Source: Nitrosarchaeum sp. (GTDB lineage: Archaea; Thermoproteota; Nitrososphaeria; Nitrososphaerales; Nitrosopumilaceae). Taken from it: a stretch of DNA of 64,000 nt. The notes under the pieces are model-generated. The model had not been told where the DNA came from. It ran no database searches and saw only the letters and a program-made list of their open reading frames with translations. A program made the translations under genes and the position numbers. The stretch lies in assembly GCF_025699065.1 (NCBI RefSeq), contig NZ_JAILWF010000004.1, positions 1 through 64,000 on the forward strand. Reading direction: 5' to 3'. Position 1 is the first letter of the stretch. Every line of letters begins with the position of its first letter. This document shows, in pieces, positions 17,357 through 26,019 of the stretch.

Positions 17357-17809
17357 CTAAGAGTATATTTTTAGTTGAGGATTTACAACGATCAGTTCGT
17401 TTAGAATTTCTGTTGATAATCTATCTAATTTTTGCATTCCTTTTTTTGAAATGACACGGCCTTTTTTCTCAACTTTCTCAACATATCCAAGCTTTTCTAA
17501 TCCTTGAATTGCATTACGAATTATTGCGCCTCCAGCATCTTTATGATGAGCAGCACCATATCCTGATGGTCTACCTCCACCATAAATTTTTCTTAATTCG
17601 TTAATTCCAAGCGGACCATGAAGGTAAATTTTTCTCATTAGTGATGCACATCTTGTATGCCACCAATCTCTGTCTTGAGGTGGTTTATCTGCATGAGCTC
17701 CAGTTTTTACAAATGGAATCCAAGAAGGAGCAGGAATATCTTCATTTTTTAAAATAGCTGCCAATCTACTAATCAATACATCAGATGGTACATCGTATAC
17801 CTTTGCCAT
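17357..17809 (-). CDS. rps19e: Ribosomal protein S19e
   Basis: A 150-residue 30S protein of the archaeal/eukaryal S19e family. The WIPFVKTGAHADKPPQDRDWWHTRCASLMRKIYLHGPLGINELRKIYGG region is diagnostic. It forms a translation cluster with PDCD5, RNase P component 4 and Nep1. Confidence 0.97.
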   Translation of the reverse strand: MAKVYDVPSDVLISRLAAILKNEDIPAPSWIPFVKTGAHADKPPQDRDWWHTRCASLMRKIYLHGPLGINELRKIYGGGRPSGYGAAHHKDAGGAIIRNAIQGLEKLGYVEKVEKKGRVISKKGMQKLDRLSTEILNELIVVNPQLKIYS

Positions 17810-17840
17810 AAGGTCAAAAACTCAGGAATCGTCTTATAAA

Positions 17841-18143
17841 TCATTGAGCTATTATTTTGCGATAAGTATGCCCACAAAGGTTACACGAAATTCTGATCGA
17901 CTTTATTGATGTTCTGCCTAATCGAATTTTAGAATTTATCCCTGGGGCGATAAATGATTTACATTTTTTACAAAATACAATTTTTAATTCGTAAGGCATA
18001 CGAATTTTGTGTCTTGTGCTAATTCTTTGGGCCAGTAATGCCTGTCTCTGAGATAGTACTGGATTCATTTTTGCATTAGAAATTGCACTATTAATTAAAA
18101 TCTGCATTCTCTCTAATGCAATTTGTCTAAGTGCAGGTTTCAC
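17841..18143 (-). CDS. rnp4: Ribonuclease P protein component 4 (Rpp21)
   Basis: A 100-residue zinc-ribbon subunit of archaeal RNase P, which matures tRNA 5' ends. Two N-terminal helices (ALERMQILINSAISNAK) are followed by CKKCKSFIAPG and CNLCGHTYRK, which supply the four zinc-binding Cys. A tRNA gene lies about 50 bp upstream. Confidence 0.92.
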   Translation of the reverse strand: MKPALRQIALERMQILINSAISNAKMNPVLSQRQALLAQRISTRHKIRMPYELKIVFCKKCKSFIAPGINSKIRLGRTSIKSIRISCNLCGHTYRKIIAQ

Positions 18144-18193
18144 AATTATTAATCACTATCCACCTAAAAATTAGTTCTCTTTTAATAGAAAAG

Positions 18194-18267
18194 TGCAGTC
18201 AGCGGGATTCGAACCCGCGTCACAGGGTTGGAAACCCCGAATACTAACCAGGCTATACTATGACTGC
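18194..18267 (-). tRNA. tRNA-Gly (anticodon UCC)
   Basis: The minus strand folds into a cloverleaf. The acceptor GCAGTCA pairs with TGACTGC and is followed by discriminator A. The anticodon stem CGGGG/CCCTG encloses loop TTTCCAA with anticodon TCC. The T-arm is GCGGG TTCGAAT CCCGC. The gene is 74 nt, has no intron and does not encode CCA. Confidence 0.95.
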
Positions 18268-18289
18268 ACAAGAAAACAAACTTAATTTC

Positions 18290-18958
18290 CTACATAAAAA
18301 CGGTTTTTTCATACTCGTAGAGCATACGTGCAATCACTACATGAGCCTCATAAGACAAGTTACCAACTGAAAATAAGCGATTTATTTTATTGTTTATTGA
18401 TTCAGAAAAGTGGCCTTTTTGAAATCCACCTATAACTATACAAGAATTATCTGAAATTTGAGAGCTAATTTTTTCAAATGAGCTTAGTTCTCCTTTAGTT
18501 GAAAATCCAATAATCTTGGATGGTTTGATCTCATTGATTAACTCAGTAAACGATTTTTTTTTAATTTCCAATAACACATCTTTGCCAGATTGTATAGTTT
18601 TTTCTAAATATAATTTTTCAATAAGACCTTCAAATCTATGATATGATTTTGGAATGTGAACATTTTCTCCAATGTAAATTACGTTATCGTCAATTGTGTG
18701 AATATAGATTTTAATTTTATTTTGTGAGTACAATGGAATTGTTGTAGCTTCCAATATAGAAAAATGAACTAGATCAGGTCTTCCTCTTTTAATTTCATCA
18801 TTGATTCCTTTCATTGCAGCAAAATGCCATGAATTATCAAGCAATATTTCAGACGGATGTTTTCCAAATTTTTGTGCATGTGAGATTACTGAAGGATGAT
18901 CTTGTAATTCTAGAGGAACTGTTTCTAATGCAGATTCTGCTAAAATCAGAGAGAACAT
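18290..18958 (-). CDS. nep1: 16S rRNA pseudouridine N1-methyltransferase Nep1 (Emg1)
   Basis: A 222-residue SPOUT methyltransferase acting in small-subunit biogenesis. Family signatures are ALETVPLELQDHPSV near the N-terminus, GRPDLVHFSILEAT, IHTIDDNVIYIGENVHIPKSYHRFEGLIEKL, and a C-terminal knot region (IVIGGFQKGHFS...SVGNLSYEAHVVIARMLYEYE). It abuts the glycosidase-like gene upstream by one base. Confidence 0.95.
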   Translation of the reverse strand: MFSLILAESALETVPLELQDHPSVISHAQKFGKHPSEILLDNSWHFAAMKGINDEIKRGRPDLVHFSILEATTIPLYSQNKIKIYIHTIDDNVIYIGENVHIPKSYHRFEGLIEKLYLEKTIQSGKDVLLEIKKKSFTELINEIKPSKIIGFSTKGELSSFEKISSQISDNSCIVIGGFQKGHFSESINNKINRLFSVGNLSYEAHVVIARMLYEYEKTVFM

Positions 18959-18959
18959 C

Positions 18960-20081
18960 TTAATTGATCAGTTCTATCTGATTTTTAAATTCATTCCAAC
19001 TAGATTTTGGTGTTCCATCAACATCCAATAATCCAGAATTACAAATGTAATGACTCAATCTTTCCATTATGTATTCACTGCTTCCTAAACCAGACCCACC
19101 ACCTACAGTTAGAGTTTGATTAGCGATTTCTGGTTTGTCAATCACACATGTGCCATCAGGTCTATCATATTGCCTGTACCAAGTGAAAAATTCTATTTTA
19201 GATTCATTTTCAGTGTAAAATTCAAAGGATTTTTCTAGAAATATTTGCTGTGATGTTTCATTACCTCCTACAAAATCAGAAGTACTCCAACTAACCTCAA
19301 AAAGTCCAATTTTTTTATCAGGTATTATTTCAAATGTCTTTTGCAAGTCTGCTTTAGCTTCTTCTGGTGTTTTGACAATATCATTTAAGGTATCAACTGG
19401 GAAATATGAAAAAGCCACAAAATCACCTATTGCTAGATCAGATACAATATGCTCTAAATTTTTATTTAATACGTTATGTAACGCAAATCCATTTCCAATT
19501 TGCACATCGGGGTGTTTTTCTTTTAATTTTGTGTATACTCCATTGAAGAGTTCTTTGTATACAGGAATATTTTGTTCGTGATAACGAAATTGAGATTCTG
19601 TTTCTCCTGCAATTACAACTGTATCTATAATATCATAACGAGACAATATTGCATCAAGAACGTTTACTAGTCGATCTTCTCCAATCGCATTAAGTGATGG
19701 TTTTCCTATCCAATTTGGAAATGGTCCTAGTGTTTCACCATTAATAACAGAAAAAAATAATGTTACTTTGAGATTATTATTTTTATTAAAACTCATCAGA
19801 GCATCTGATTGTTTCCAGTCGTATTCTCCTCTTACAGGCTCAACAATATTCCAAAACATGTACACGTTACTTCTTCCAATACCAGTAGATGATGCTTCAG
19901 CATAAATTTGATTCAAGTCTTGTAGTGTTATTGCTGAATGTGGTGCGTTAATTACAAGGCCAATTTTTTCATTATGTTTCTGAATTGGAGTTGGTTCTAA
20001 ATTTGGTGTTAGTAATATCACTGCAACTATAGCAATTACTACGGCTATACCTCCAGATATTCCTAGAATTTTTTTATCCAC
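18960..20081 (-). CDS. Membrane-anchored glycosidase-like TIM-barrel protein
   Basis: A 373-residue protein with one N-terminal membrane anchor (ILGISGGIAVVIAIVAVILLTP, ~5-26) and a large outer domain. The domain looks like a glycoside hydrolase barrel: NVYMFWNIVEPVRGEYDW, VVIAGETESQF (possible acid/base Glu, ~165) and KKIGLFEVSWSTS (possible nucleophile Glu, ~265) are spaced as in clan-A enzymes. The substrate is unknown; envelope glycan trimming is one guess. It is an odd operon mate for nep1. Confidence 0.6.
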   Translation of the reverse strand: MDKKILGISGGIAVVIAIVAVILLTPNLEPTPIQKHNEKIGLVINAPHSAITLQDLNQIYAEASSTGIGRSNVYMFWNIVEPVRGEYDWKQSDALMSFNKNNNLKVTLFFSVINGETLGPFPNWIGKPSLNAIGEDRLVNVLDAILSRYDIIDTVVIAGETESQFRYHEQNIPVYKELFNGVYTKLKEKHPDVQIGNGFALHNVLNKNLEHIVSDLAIGDFVAFSYFPVDTLNDIVKTPEEAKADLQKTFEIIPDKKIGLFEVSWSTSDFVGGNETSQQIFLEKSFEFYTENESKIEFFTWYRQYDRPDGTCVIDKPEIANQTLTVGGGSGLGSSEYIMERLSHYICNSGLLDVDGTPKSSWNEFKNQIELIN

Positions 20082-20192
20082 ATTATGAACGTCATTAGAA
20101 GAGAGTAAAAAAGTTTACAAAAAGATCATTATCGATCATGAGAACTTTTATTATGTCTTAATTTTATTTCTTAATTAATTAGATTAAGATAA

Positions 20193-20270
20193 CGACGAGT
20201 GGCTCTGTGGCGCAGATTGATCCACAACCGGCTTGCGAAGCCTTAACACGTGGACCTTTACCACTCGTCG
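20193..20270. ncRNA. Compact structured element, RNA class unknown
   Basis: A perfect 10-bp outer stem (CGACGAGTGG / CCACTCGTCG) encloses two inner hairpins: TGTGG...CCACA and GGCTT-gcg-AAGCC. Extra GTGG/CCAC pairs allow alternative folds. Its 78-nt length is tRNA-like, but neither strand has a TTCRA T-loop or a standard D-arm, so it is not a normal tRNA. It lies between the end of nrdJ and the glycosidase-like gene. It could be a small RNA on the plus strand or a leader element of the minus-strand gene. The rest of 20082-20316 shows nothing else. Confidence 0.5.
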
Positions 20271-20316
20271 GTCATCGTAATATTCCGATAACCATTATTT
20301 CCTTTGCTTCTATTGT

Positions 20317-22965
20317 CTACCCTGATGTACAACCGCTGTATCCGCATTCAATGCAAATACTACATCCTTCTACAAATACAAGGTTGTTTTTGCATGTTGG
20401 ACATAAACGATCTTCTGATACTTCTTGTCTAGTAGGTTCAGATGTTATTTCTTCATCATGTACTTTGAGTTCAAGTGAATCATGTACATGTGATTTGATG
20501 TATGGATTTGATATCATGGTTGTTACATATTTAGTAACATGTTCACTTGGTGTAACATCAAATACTTTTTCTGCGTTTTCACTTGTCATGTGAAGTACTT
20601 GTTTGTGTCTTGAACCATCACGGTACACTGTAATTCCCTTTAGACCCAATTCATGAGCCAATAGATATGCAGACTTTACATCTTCTGCTGTAACATCATA
20701 TGGCATGTTAATTGTCTTGGCAATTGCATTTCCAATCCAATCTTGCCATACTCCTTGGGCCATTAGATGATCTGCCCAGTGAATATCCATTGCAGTTACA
20801 TAGACGTCTTGCATCCATTGTGGAATTTCAGGAATTCCTTTTAGTGAGCCATAGTTGTCTGCAATCTTTGCAAGGAGTTCATCGCTGTATAGACCATGTT
20901 CTTTGAGTACTTGTTCAACAATTTTGTTGGTGTAAAAGAATCGACCTACTGTTACTCTCTTCTCAAAGACTAGAGCAAATGCTGGCTCCATTCCGTTTGA
21001 ACAATCTGCAATCATAGATAGTGTTCCTGTTGGAGCTACTGTAGTAGTCAAAACATTTCTTATTCCATGTTTCTTGATCTTATCAATTAGTGCATCCCAT
21101 TCATAACAGTGAGACTCTTTTGGTTTCTCATAATATCCTGCAATTGGAATCTTTCCTTCAGGATATTCTGTTTTTGAGCATAGTGGGAATTCACCTCTAG
21201 ATTTTGCTAGTGCTACACTTTCTTCCATTGAATAATAAGTCAATGCTTCAGATAGTTTTGATTGTAGATCGTATCCTTCTTTGGAGTTGTATGGAATCTT
21301 TAATTTGTATAATAGATCTGCTACTCCCATTACACCTAATCCAATTCTTCTAGAATCTTTTGATGCAATATCAATTTCTTTTACAGGATAGTGATTTACA
21401 TCAATGATGTTATCTAAGAATCTGGTAGTCTTTCTGATTGTTTCTTCATATCTTTGCCAATCAAATTCGTATTCTCCATCAGCTTTTCTCTTTACGAGAT
21501 TTACCAAGTTGATAGAACCAAGATTACATGATTCGTACGGATAAAGACTTTGTTCACCACATGGATTTGTAGCTCTTAGTGGAGCTTGTCTTGCTTTGGC
21601 AAATACATTGTATTTGTTAATTTGATCAAAGAAGATCAATCCAGGCTCTGCACTCTTCCATGCAGAAAGAGCTATCAAGTCAATTAATTGATGTGCATTG
21701 ATTTCTTTTACTGGTTTTCTGTCACGTGGACTACGTAACATGTATTTTCCATCAGTTGTATTTACAAGTGCATTCCAAAAGTCTTCCCAAATACCTACAC
21801 TGACATTAAAGTTCTCCAAAACACCAGGTTCTGTTTTATTTGTGATAAATTTTTCAACATCTGGATGCCAAGCTTCAATGATTCCCATGTTAGCTCCTCT
21901 TCTTTTACCTCCTTGTTTTACAACTTCAGTCACGGTATTGATGATATTCATAAAAGAGACAGGACCTGATGCTACACCTGATGTTGATGCAACAATATCG
22001 CCTTCTTCACGAAGATCAGAATAGTTGATTCCAACTCCGCCTCCAGATTTGAATATTAGTGCTGCATCAGAAGTTGATTTCATGATTTTCTCCATGTCAT
22101 CTGGCATTCCAAGAACAAAACATGCTGAAAGCTGACCAAGTCTACCACCAGCATTCATCATTGTTGGTGAATTTGGCAGAAAGTCTTGTGCTGTCATCAA
22201 TTCAAAATATTCTGTGATTTTGTCTGCGTAACTATCTAATTCTTTTGCTGCAAGTAGAGTTAGAAGATCTTTAAAGCTTACTTTCATCTGACCTTTACTT
22301 GCAAGAGTCACATAATGATTGATCAGGGATCTAAAGTGCCACTTGTTGAGAAAATATTCTCCAATTTTGAATTTGTAATCAAAATTATCTAATTTCTCAA
22401 GATATGTGCGTGCTTCTTCAATATCTTGGGTAATATTTCCAGTTTTTTCAAACACTTTTGAATCATATAGGACATCACCTATTCCAACAAGAATTGCAAC
22501 TCTTTCAAACATTTGAGTTGGTGATTCAATGATTTCATTTTTGTTGTTTCTGAAAAGATATCTAGATGCCAATACTCTCAAGCAATTTAGATCAAAATTC
22601 TTGGAAACAGGATCTAAAGATTTTAGGTTTAAGACTTTCATTTTTTCGTCCCTTAATTTTCTTCGTTCATGTCTGTAAACGATGTATGCTTTTGCAATGT
22701 CGCTATTTCCACAATCGATAAGAGTTGACTCTACAATGTCTTGAATATCCTCAACGCTAGGAGCTCTAGAATTTGTGAACCCCTGTTCGACTAATTTTTG
22801 TACAACTTTATTTGCAAGTTGATCGGCTAGCGCACGGTCGGCTTTAGAGGTGGCTGCCAACGCTTTGTATATAGCGTTTGAAATTTTATTTTGATTGAAG
22901 GCCGTTATAGCGCCACTGCGCTTACGGATCTCATTGATAGTACTTTCTATTTGTGATTTATCCAA
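20317..22965 (-). CDS. nrdJ: Adenosylcobalamin-dependent (class II) ribonucleotide reductase
   Basis: An 882-residue class II RNR making dNTPs with vitamin B12. It has an N-terminal ATP-cone (~5-100; KRSGAITAFNQNKISNAIYKAL), LSACFVLGMPDD with an active-site Cys, NPCGEQ with the radical Cys, the VAPTGTLSMIADCSNGMEPAFAL loop, and a C-terminal cysteine-rich tail (CPTCKNN...CSICIECGYSGC). The start is TTG 22965 with a strong Shine-Dalgarno. A regulator-like NrdD paralog lies directly upstream. Confidence 0.97.
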   Translation of the reverse strand: MDKSQIESTINEIRKRSGAITAFNQNKISNAIYKALAATSKADRALADQLANKVVQKLVEQGFTNSRAPSVEDIQDIVESTLIDCGNSDIAKAYIVYRHERRKLRDEKMKVLNLKSLDPVSKNFDLNCLRVLASRYLFRNNKNEIIESPTQMFERVAILVGIGDVLYDSKVFEKTGNITQDIEEARTYLEKLDNFDYKFKIGEYFLNKWHFRSLINHYVTLASKGQMKVSFKDLLTLLAAKELDSYADKITEYFELMTAQDFLPNSPTMMNAGGRLGQLSACFVLGMPDDMEKIMKSTSDAALIFKSGGGVGINYSDLREEGDIVASTSGVASGPVSFMNIINTVTEVVKQGGKRRGANMGIIEAWHPDVEKFITNKTEPGVLENFNVSVGIWEDFWNALVNTTDGKYMLRSPRDRKPVKEINAHQLIDLIALSAWKSAEPGLIFFDQINKYNVFAKARQAPLRATNPCGEQSLYPYESCNLGSINLVNLVKRKADGEYEFDWQRYEETIRKTTRFLDNIIDVNHYPVKEIDIASKDSRRIGLGVMGVADLLYKLKIPYNSKEGYDLQSKLSEALTYYSMEESVALAKSRGEFPLCSKTEYPEGKIPIAGYYEKPKESHCYEWDALIDKIKKHGIRNVLTTTVAPTGTLSMIADCSNGMEPAFALVFEKRVTVGRFFYTNKIVEQVLKEHGLYSDELLAKIADNYGSLKGIPEIPQWMQDVYVTAMDIHWADHLMAQGVWQDWIGNAIAKTINMPYDVTAEDVKSAYLLAHELGLKGITVYRDGSRHKQVLHMTSENAEKVFDVTPSEHVTKYVTTMISNPYIKSHVHDSLELKVHDEEITSEPTRQEVSEDRLCPTCKNNLVFVEGCSICIECGYSGCTSG

Positions 22966-22972
22966 TTATAAT

Positions 22973-22978
22973 CTCCCC
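22973..22978 (-). promoter_or_regulatory. Shine-Dalgarno deciding the TTG start of nrdJ
   Basis: The minus strand reads GGGGAG seven bases before TTG 22965. The gene therefore has a leader. A TATA-like TTTATAC at about 23003-23009 fits a short leader of roughly a dozen bases. Confidence 0.65.
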
Positions 22979-23068
22979 GCAAGAGGTAAGAAATATGATG
23001 GTATAAATGATTTGGCAGTTTTTTCTAAAAATTCGGTGGAAAAATATTGACAACGGTCCAATCGATAT

Positions 23069-23083
23069 CATAATGGTATTATG
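23069..23083. promoter_or_regulatory. Inverted repeat upstream of nrdJ (candidate operator)
   Basis: CATAATGGTATTATG has perfect 6-bp arms around a 3-bp centre, about 105 bp before the nrdJ start. A second short hairpin, CGCTT-atgta-AAGCG, lies at 23111-23125. These are the only clear symmetries in the 206-bp gap between the NrdD-like gene and nrdJ. Confidence 0.4.
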
Positions 23084-23171
23084 AATTTAGTAACAAGTCA
23101 CAACGATGATCGCTTATGTAAAGCGTCACATTTTTTTAAGATGATCGGAACTAGTTTTAGACTTACGAATT

Positions 23172-25265
23172 TCAGATGACATATGAAGACTTGCACTTTG
23201 GACATTTGTCAACAAAGGGTTCATCTTTGAATCCACATTCACCACAGAGTGATACTTTTTTCACAGGCTTAAAGGAAGATGTAAGCTCTGCTGCTTTCTC
23301 AATTGATTTTTTAATATCAGCTTGAGTAGCATTCTGATCAATGTCTAGTTTAACTAGTAAACCACCATTAAGCAATTTAGATAGTCTAGTACATTCTGTG
23401 ATAATTTCACTCTTGGTTGTATAATCAGATATCTCAGATGCTTTTAACACTATTCCTTGTGAATAAGAGTCACTATCCATAGAGTTTAGTGCAGAATTTT
23501 TACCATATTTTTCACCATCTAGGTTTGCAAATCGGCTAGATCCTTCTGTTTCAATCATGGATATCGCTACAGTATCACCGAGTTCCTTACCTTTCTTAGT
23601 AGCAACATCAACTGCAGTTTCTATTACTTTATTGAGTACGTCTCTTCCTTCTTTATTATCTTGGAAACCAAGTATATTGAAGACCGATTCTTTCAAACCT
23701 ACTAGATTAACAATTAAAGATACAGAACTTCTTTGCATGTATTGAGTATTTTTTGCAAGTATTGGATTTAATCCTCTTCGTGTAAGATCAGAGATGTCTT
23801 TCTTTCTTAATGCCATAGAAGATAATGCAGGTTTCATTAGCAATGCGAGTCTTGCTCTAAAGTATGTTTCATCTTTGTTGGATTCAAATGCAAGTCTTGG
23901 AAGATTGATCGATACAGATTGTAGTGTAATTGCAAGTGGACCAGAATTTTTAGTTGTGCCATTTGTAATACCATAACTTGATACTTCACCTTTTGCAAAC
24001 ATGACTTTGCCGCCAATCGCAATAATTTCAGATAATGCATCAGAGACATCAGAGATTTTTCCTTTATCGAAATCAACAATTAAACCAATTTTTGGAATTG
24101 GAGTTATCTTTGTGTAATTCTTGTAAGCATTAATGATTGCATTAACAATTTTTAGATCAGAACCTAATTGAAGTCTAATTGAAACATCAGTGCTTTTTCT
24201 ATTATACTTTGATGTAGTAGAAGCAGTAGAAAATGCATCTGTCAGTTTTTGTTCTAACTCTGGAATGTTCTTTGCATGTTTTGTAAATAATGGAATTAAT
24301 CCATCAAGAACAATTTCTTGTGAAGCTTCTTTGGAAAGTAATGAAATGATAATAGATAAAGAAGATGTGACATCATCTAGTGTTTTTGATGATGTAATTC
24401 TTGACACATCAAGATATTTTCCGCCAAGAATAACTCCGTCTTCAATCAATTCTTTTACATTAACAAATATTGTATCAGGTATCATTGACCATATTCCAGG
24501 ATTTGAAATATGCATATCACCAGAAAGATGGGAATCTGCAACATCTTTTGGTAATACATTTGTGAGTAAGTGTTCTGCAAATACTTTTTGACCCGTATTG
24601 AAAAGTAAGCCCTCTGCGCCATTATCTACATTGTCTAGATTTGTAAGCATCTCTTGAACGTCGTATACAGGCAGGCCTAGGCGTGCCAGTTTGTTGCGGT
24701 ATTCTTCATGACCATGCTCTAAAAGGACCGAATTTACCATTTCTCGAATAAGAGATCCTGTAAGATAGGTTGTCTGATATTTGTAAATTCTATTTTCAAC
24801 TTCTTCAGTAATTTTTTGGGCTAACTCTAGTGGTAAGCTGCCTTCGCGTACAAGTGATTGAATAATTTTATGAGAATTAAATTCTTCAATTGATTCATGA
24901 GATGTTCTGACATACATCTTACCACTTTCAATAATTGAACGTTCTTCAATTTGTCTTGCTAAGCTTAAGACCAATTTTCCAAGATTTGTAATGGTATAAC
25001 GTCTTTCAGATTTATTTAGTGCTACAAGTGATTGTCTCAATAATTTTCTTAAATGGTATGCAAATTTTCCACTCTCTTTTTTAGATTTGAATCCAGCCAG
25101 TGACTTTAATTCAGAATAAGTCAGAGGGCCCTTTGAATTTAAGATTCTTAAAATATCGATTCTGTTAGGACTTGCCATTACAGAAAAGATCATCCTTACA
25201 CGTTTTGACGTGGATTGAAGAATTCCGCTTCGCTTTGGCTCTTCTAGCTCTTCATCCAATTCCAT
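23172..25265 (-). CDS. Winged-helix / ATP-cone / NrdD-like protein without catalytic residues (putative dNTP-sensing regulator)
   Basis: A 697-residue protein. Residues ~20-105 are an ArsR-type winged helix (IFSVMASPNRIDILRILNSKGPLTYSELKSLAG). Residues ~118-205 are an ATP-cone. Residues ~215-600 follow the class III RNR (NrdD) core: VSINLPRLAFES, LVGLKESVFNILGF and ETEGSSRFANLDGEKYG. The end is a zinc ribbon (Cys674, Cys677, Cys688, Cys691) that stops six residues after the last Cys, so the glycyl-radical GY motif is missing. The only other Cys is one near residue 630, so the thiyl-radical and reductant cysteines of NrdD are gone. It cannot be a standard reductase. A nucleotide-sensing repressor or activator of nrdJ is the best inference. 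Confidence 0.85.
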   Translation of the reverse strand: MELDEELEEPKRSGILQSTSKRVRMIFSVMASPNRIDILRILNSKGPLTYSELKSLAGFKSKKESGKFAYHLRKLLRQSLVALNKSERRYTITNLGKLVLSLARQIEERSIIESGKMYVRTSHESIEEFNSHKIIQSLVREGSLPLELAQKITEEVENRIYKYQTTYLTGSLIREMVNSVLLEHGHEEYRNKLARLGLPVYDVQEMLTNLDNVDNGAEGLLFNTGQKVFAEHLLTNVLPKDVADSHLSGDMHISNPGIWSMIPDTIFVNVKELIEDGVILGGKYLDVSRITSSKTLDDVTSSLSIIISLLSKEASQEIVLDGLIPLFTKHAKNIPELEQKLTDAFSTASTTSKYNRKSTDVSIRLQLGSDLKIVNAIINAYKNYTKITPIPKIGLIVDFDKGKISDVSDALSEIIAIGGKVMFAKGEVSSYGITNGTTKNSGPLAITLQSVSINLPRLAFESNKDETYFRARLALLMKPALSSMALRKKDISDLTRRGLNPILAKNTQYMQRSSVSLIVNLVGLKESVFNILGFQDNKEGRDVLNKVIETAVDVATKKGKELGDTVAISMIETEGSSRFANLDGEKYGKNSALNSMDSDSYSQGIVLKASEISDYTTKSEIITECTRLSKLLNGGLLVKLDIDQNATQADIKKSIEKAAELTSSFKPVKKVSLCGECGFKDEPFVDKCPKCKSSYVI

Positions 25266-25417
25266 ACTAAATCAATAAAAAAGGAAGGAGTAATTAAGAC
25301 TTATGACTAGATCATTTTTGTAGATTTTAGATCCATTTTCTAATTGAAATAAAATTTGAGGGGTTGTAACATTAGATGTAGACAACAAAAATAAAAAATT
25401 ATGAAAAGATTTTTAGA

Positions 25418-25579
25418 TCAGTTTTCTTGAACATCAAGAGAAAATTCAGATGTTGACAATTTTTGTCCACATGAAGGACACTTTCCACTATATGGTGTCA
25501 TTACATCTTTGAGTGCTTTTAGCATTTTTATATTAGCGATCTTTTCTCCGCATTTACCACATGTAATTTCTACAGACAT
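25418..25579 (-). CDS. Small zinc-ribbon protein (53 aa)
   Basis: ATG 25579 to TGA 25418. Two CxxC knuckles (CGKCG near residue 8 and CPSCG near residue 34) flank a helical stretch and make a rubredoxin- or ribbon-like zinc fold. It is too short for an enzyme. It is probably an adaptor or nucleic-acid-binding protein of unknown role. Confidence 0.75.
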   Translation of the reverse strand: MSVEITCGKCGEKIANIKMLKALKDVMTPYSGKCPSCGQKLSTSEFSLDVQEN

Positions 25580-25649
25580 GAAAGAAAGCAGTGGTAGAAA
25601 AGTATTAAGAAATGATTTTGATTTTTTTTAATAATTCAAACAAATATTT

Positions 25650-26018
25650 TTACTGTTTTTTAATAATAATTCCACAACCATCTTCAAAACCGGCGATTCT
25701 GGCTCTAGTTCCTACAGGTAGATCTTCAGGTGTTGCAATTCCAGCCATAAATCCTGAAATTCTCAAATGTGTATTGTCTAATTGAAGCACCACGAATGCA
25801 TAAGGTGTAAATTTTTCAAAACCCGCAGGAGCTACAGTTATTATCGTATAAGTGGCAATTGAGCCTACTCCGTCTAAAACAAGATCCTCAAAGCCTTTAC
25901 TGCCACATTTTAGGCAGTAATATGCAGTAGACAAGTGAATGTATCCGCACTTTGTACATTTGTGAGTTAAGAGTTTACCTTGTTTTGCATATTCAATAAG
26001 TTGTTCTTCAATAGTCAT
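25650..26018 (-). CDS. DUF35 OB-fold/zinc-ribbon partner of thiolase
   Basis: A ~122-residue protein with an N-terminal rubredoxin-like zinc ribbon (CTKCGYIHLSTAYYCLKCGS) and a C-terminal OB fold (GVGSIATYTIITVAPAGFEKFTPYAFVVLQLD). In archaea, DUF35 proteins bridge thiolase and HMG-CoA synthase and channel acetoacetyl-CoA. I chose ATG 26018, just after the thiolase stop. The longer frame upstream only reads thiolase DNA. Confidence 0.92.
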   Translation of the reverse strand: MTIEEQLIEYAKQGKLLTHKCTKCGYIHLSTAYYCLKCGSKGFEDLVLDGVGSIATYTIITVAPAGFEKFTPYAFVVLQLDNTHLRISGFMAGIATPEDLPVGTRARIAGFEDGCGIIIKKQ

Positions 26019-26019
26019 T

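Noticed and set aside
20193-20270. Possible tRNA-Arg (GCG, plus strand) or tRNA-Ala (CGC, minus strand)
   Set aside because: A seven-base loop with these anticodons can be drawn, but the anticodon stem has only three pairs, no TTCRA T-loop exists on either strand, and the D-arm does not fit. Split or permuted layouts also fail for lack of a T-arm.
24190-24591. Plus-strand 133-codon ORF inside the NrdD-like gene
   Set aside because: Antisense shadow of a well-supported coding region; product has no recognisable features.
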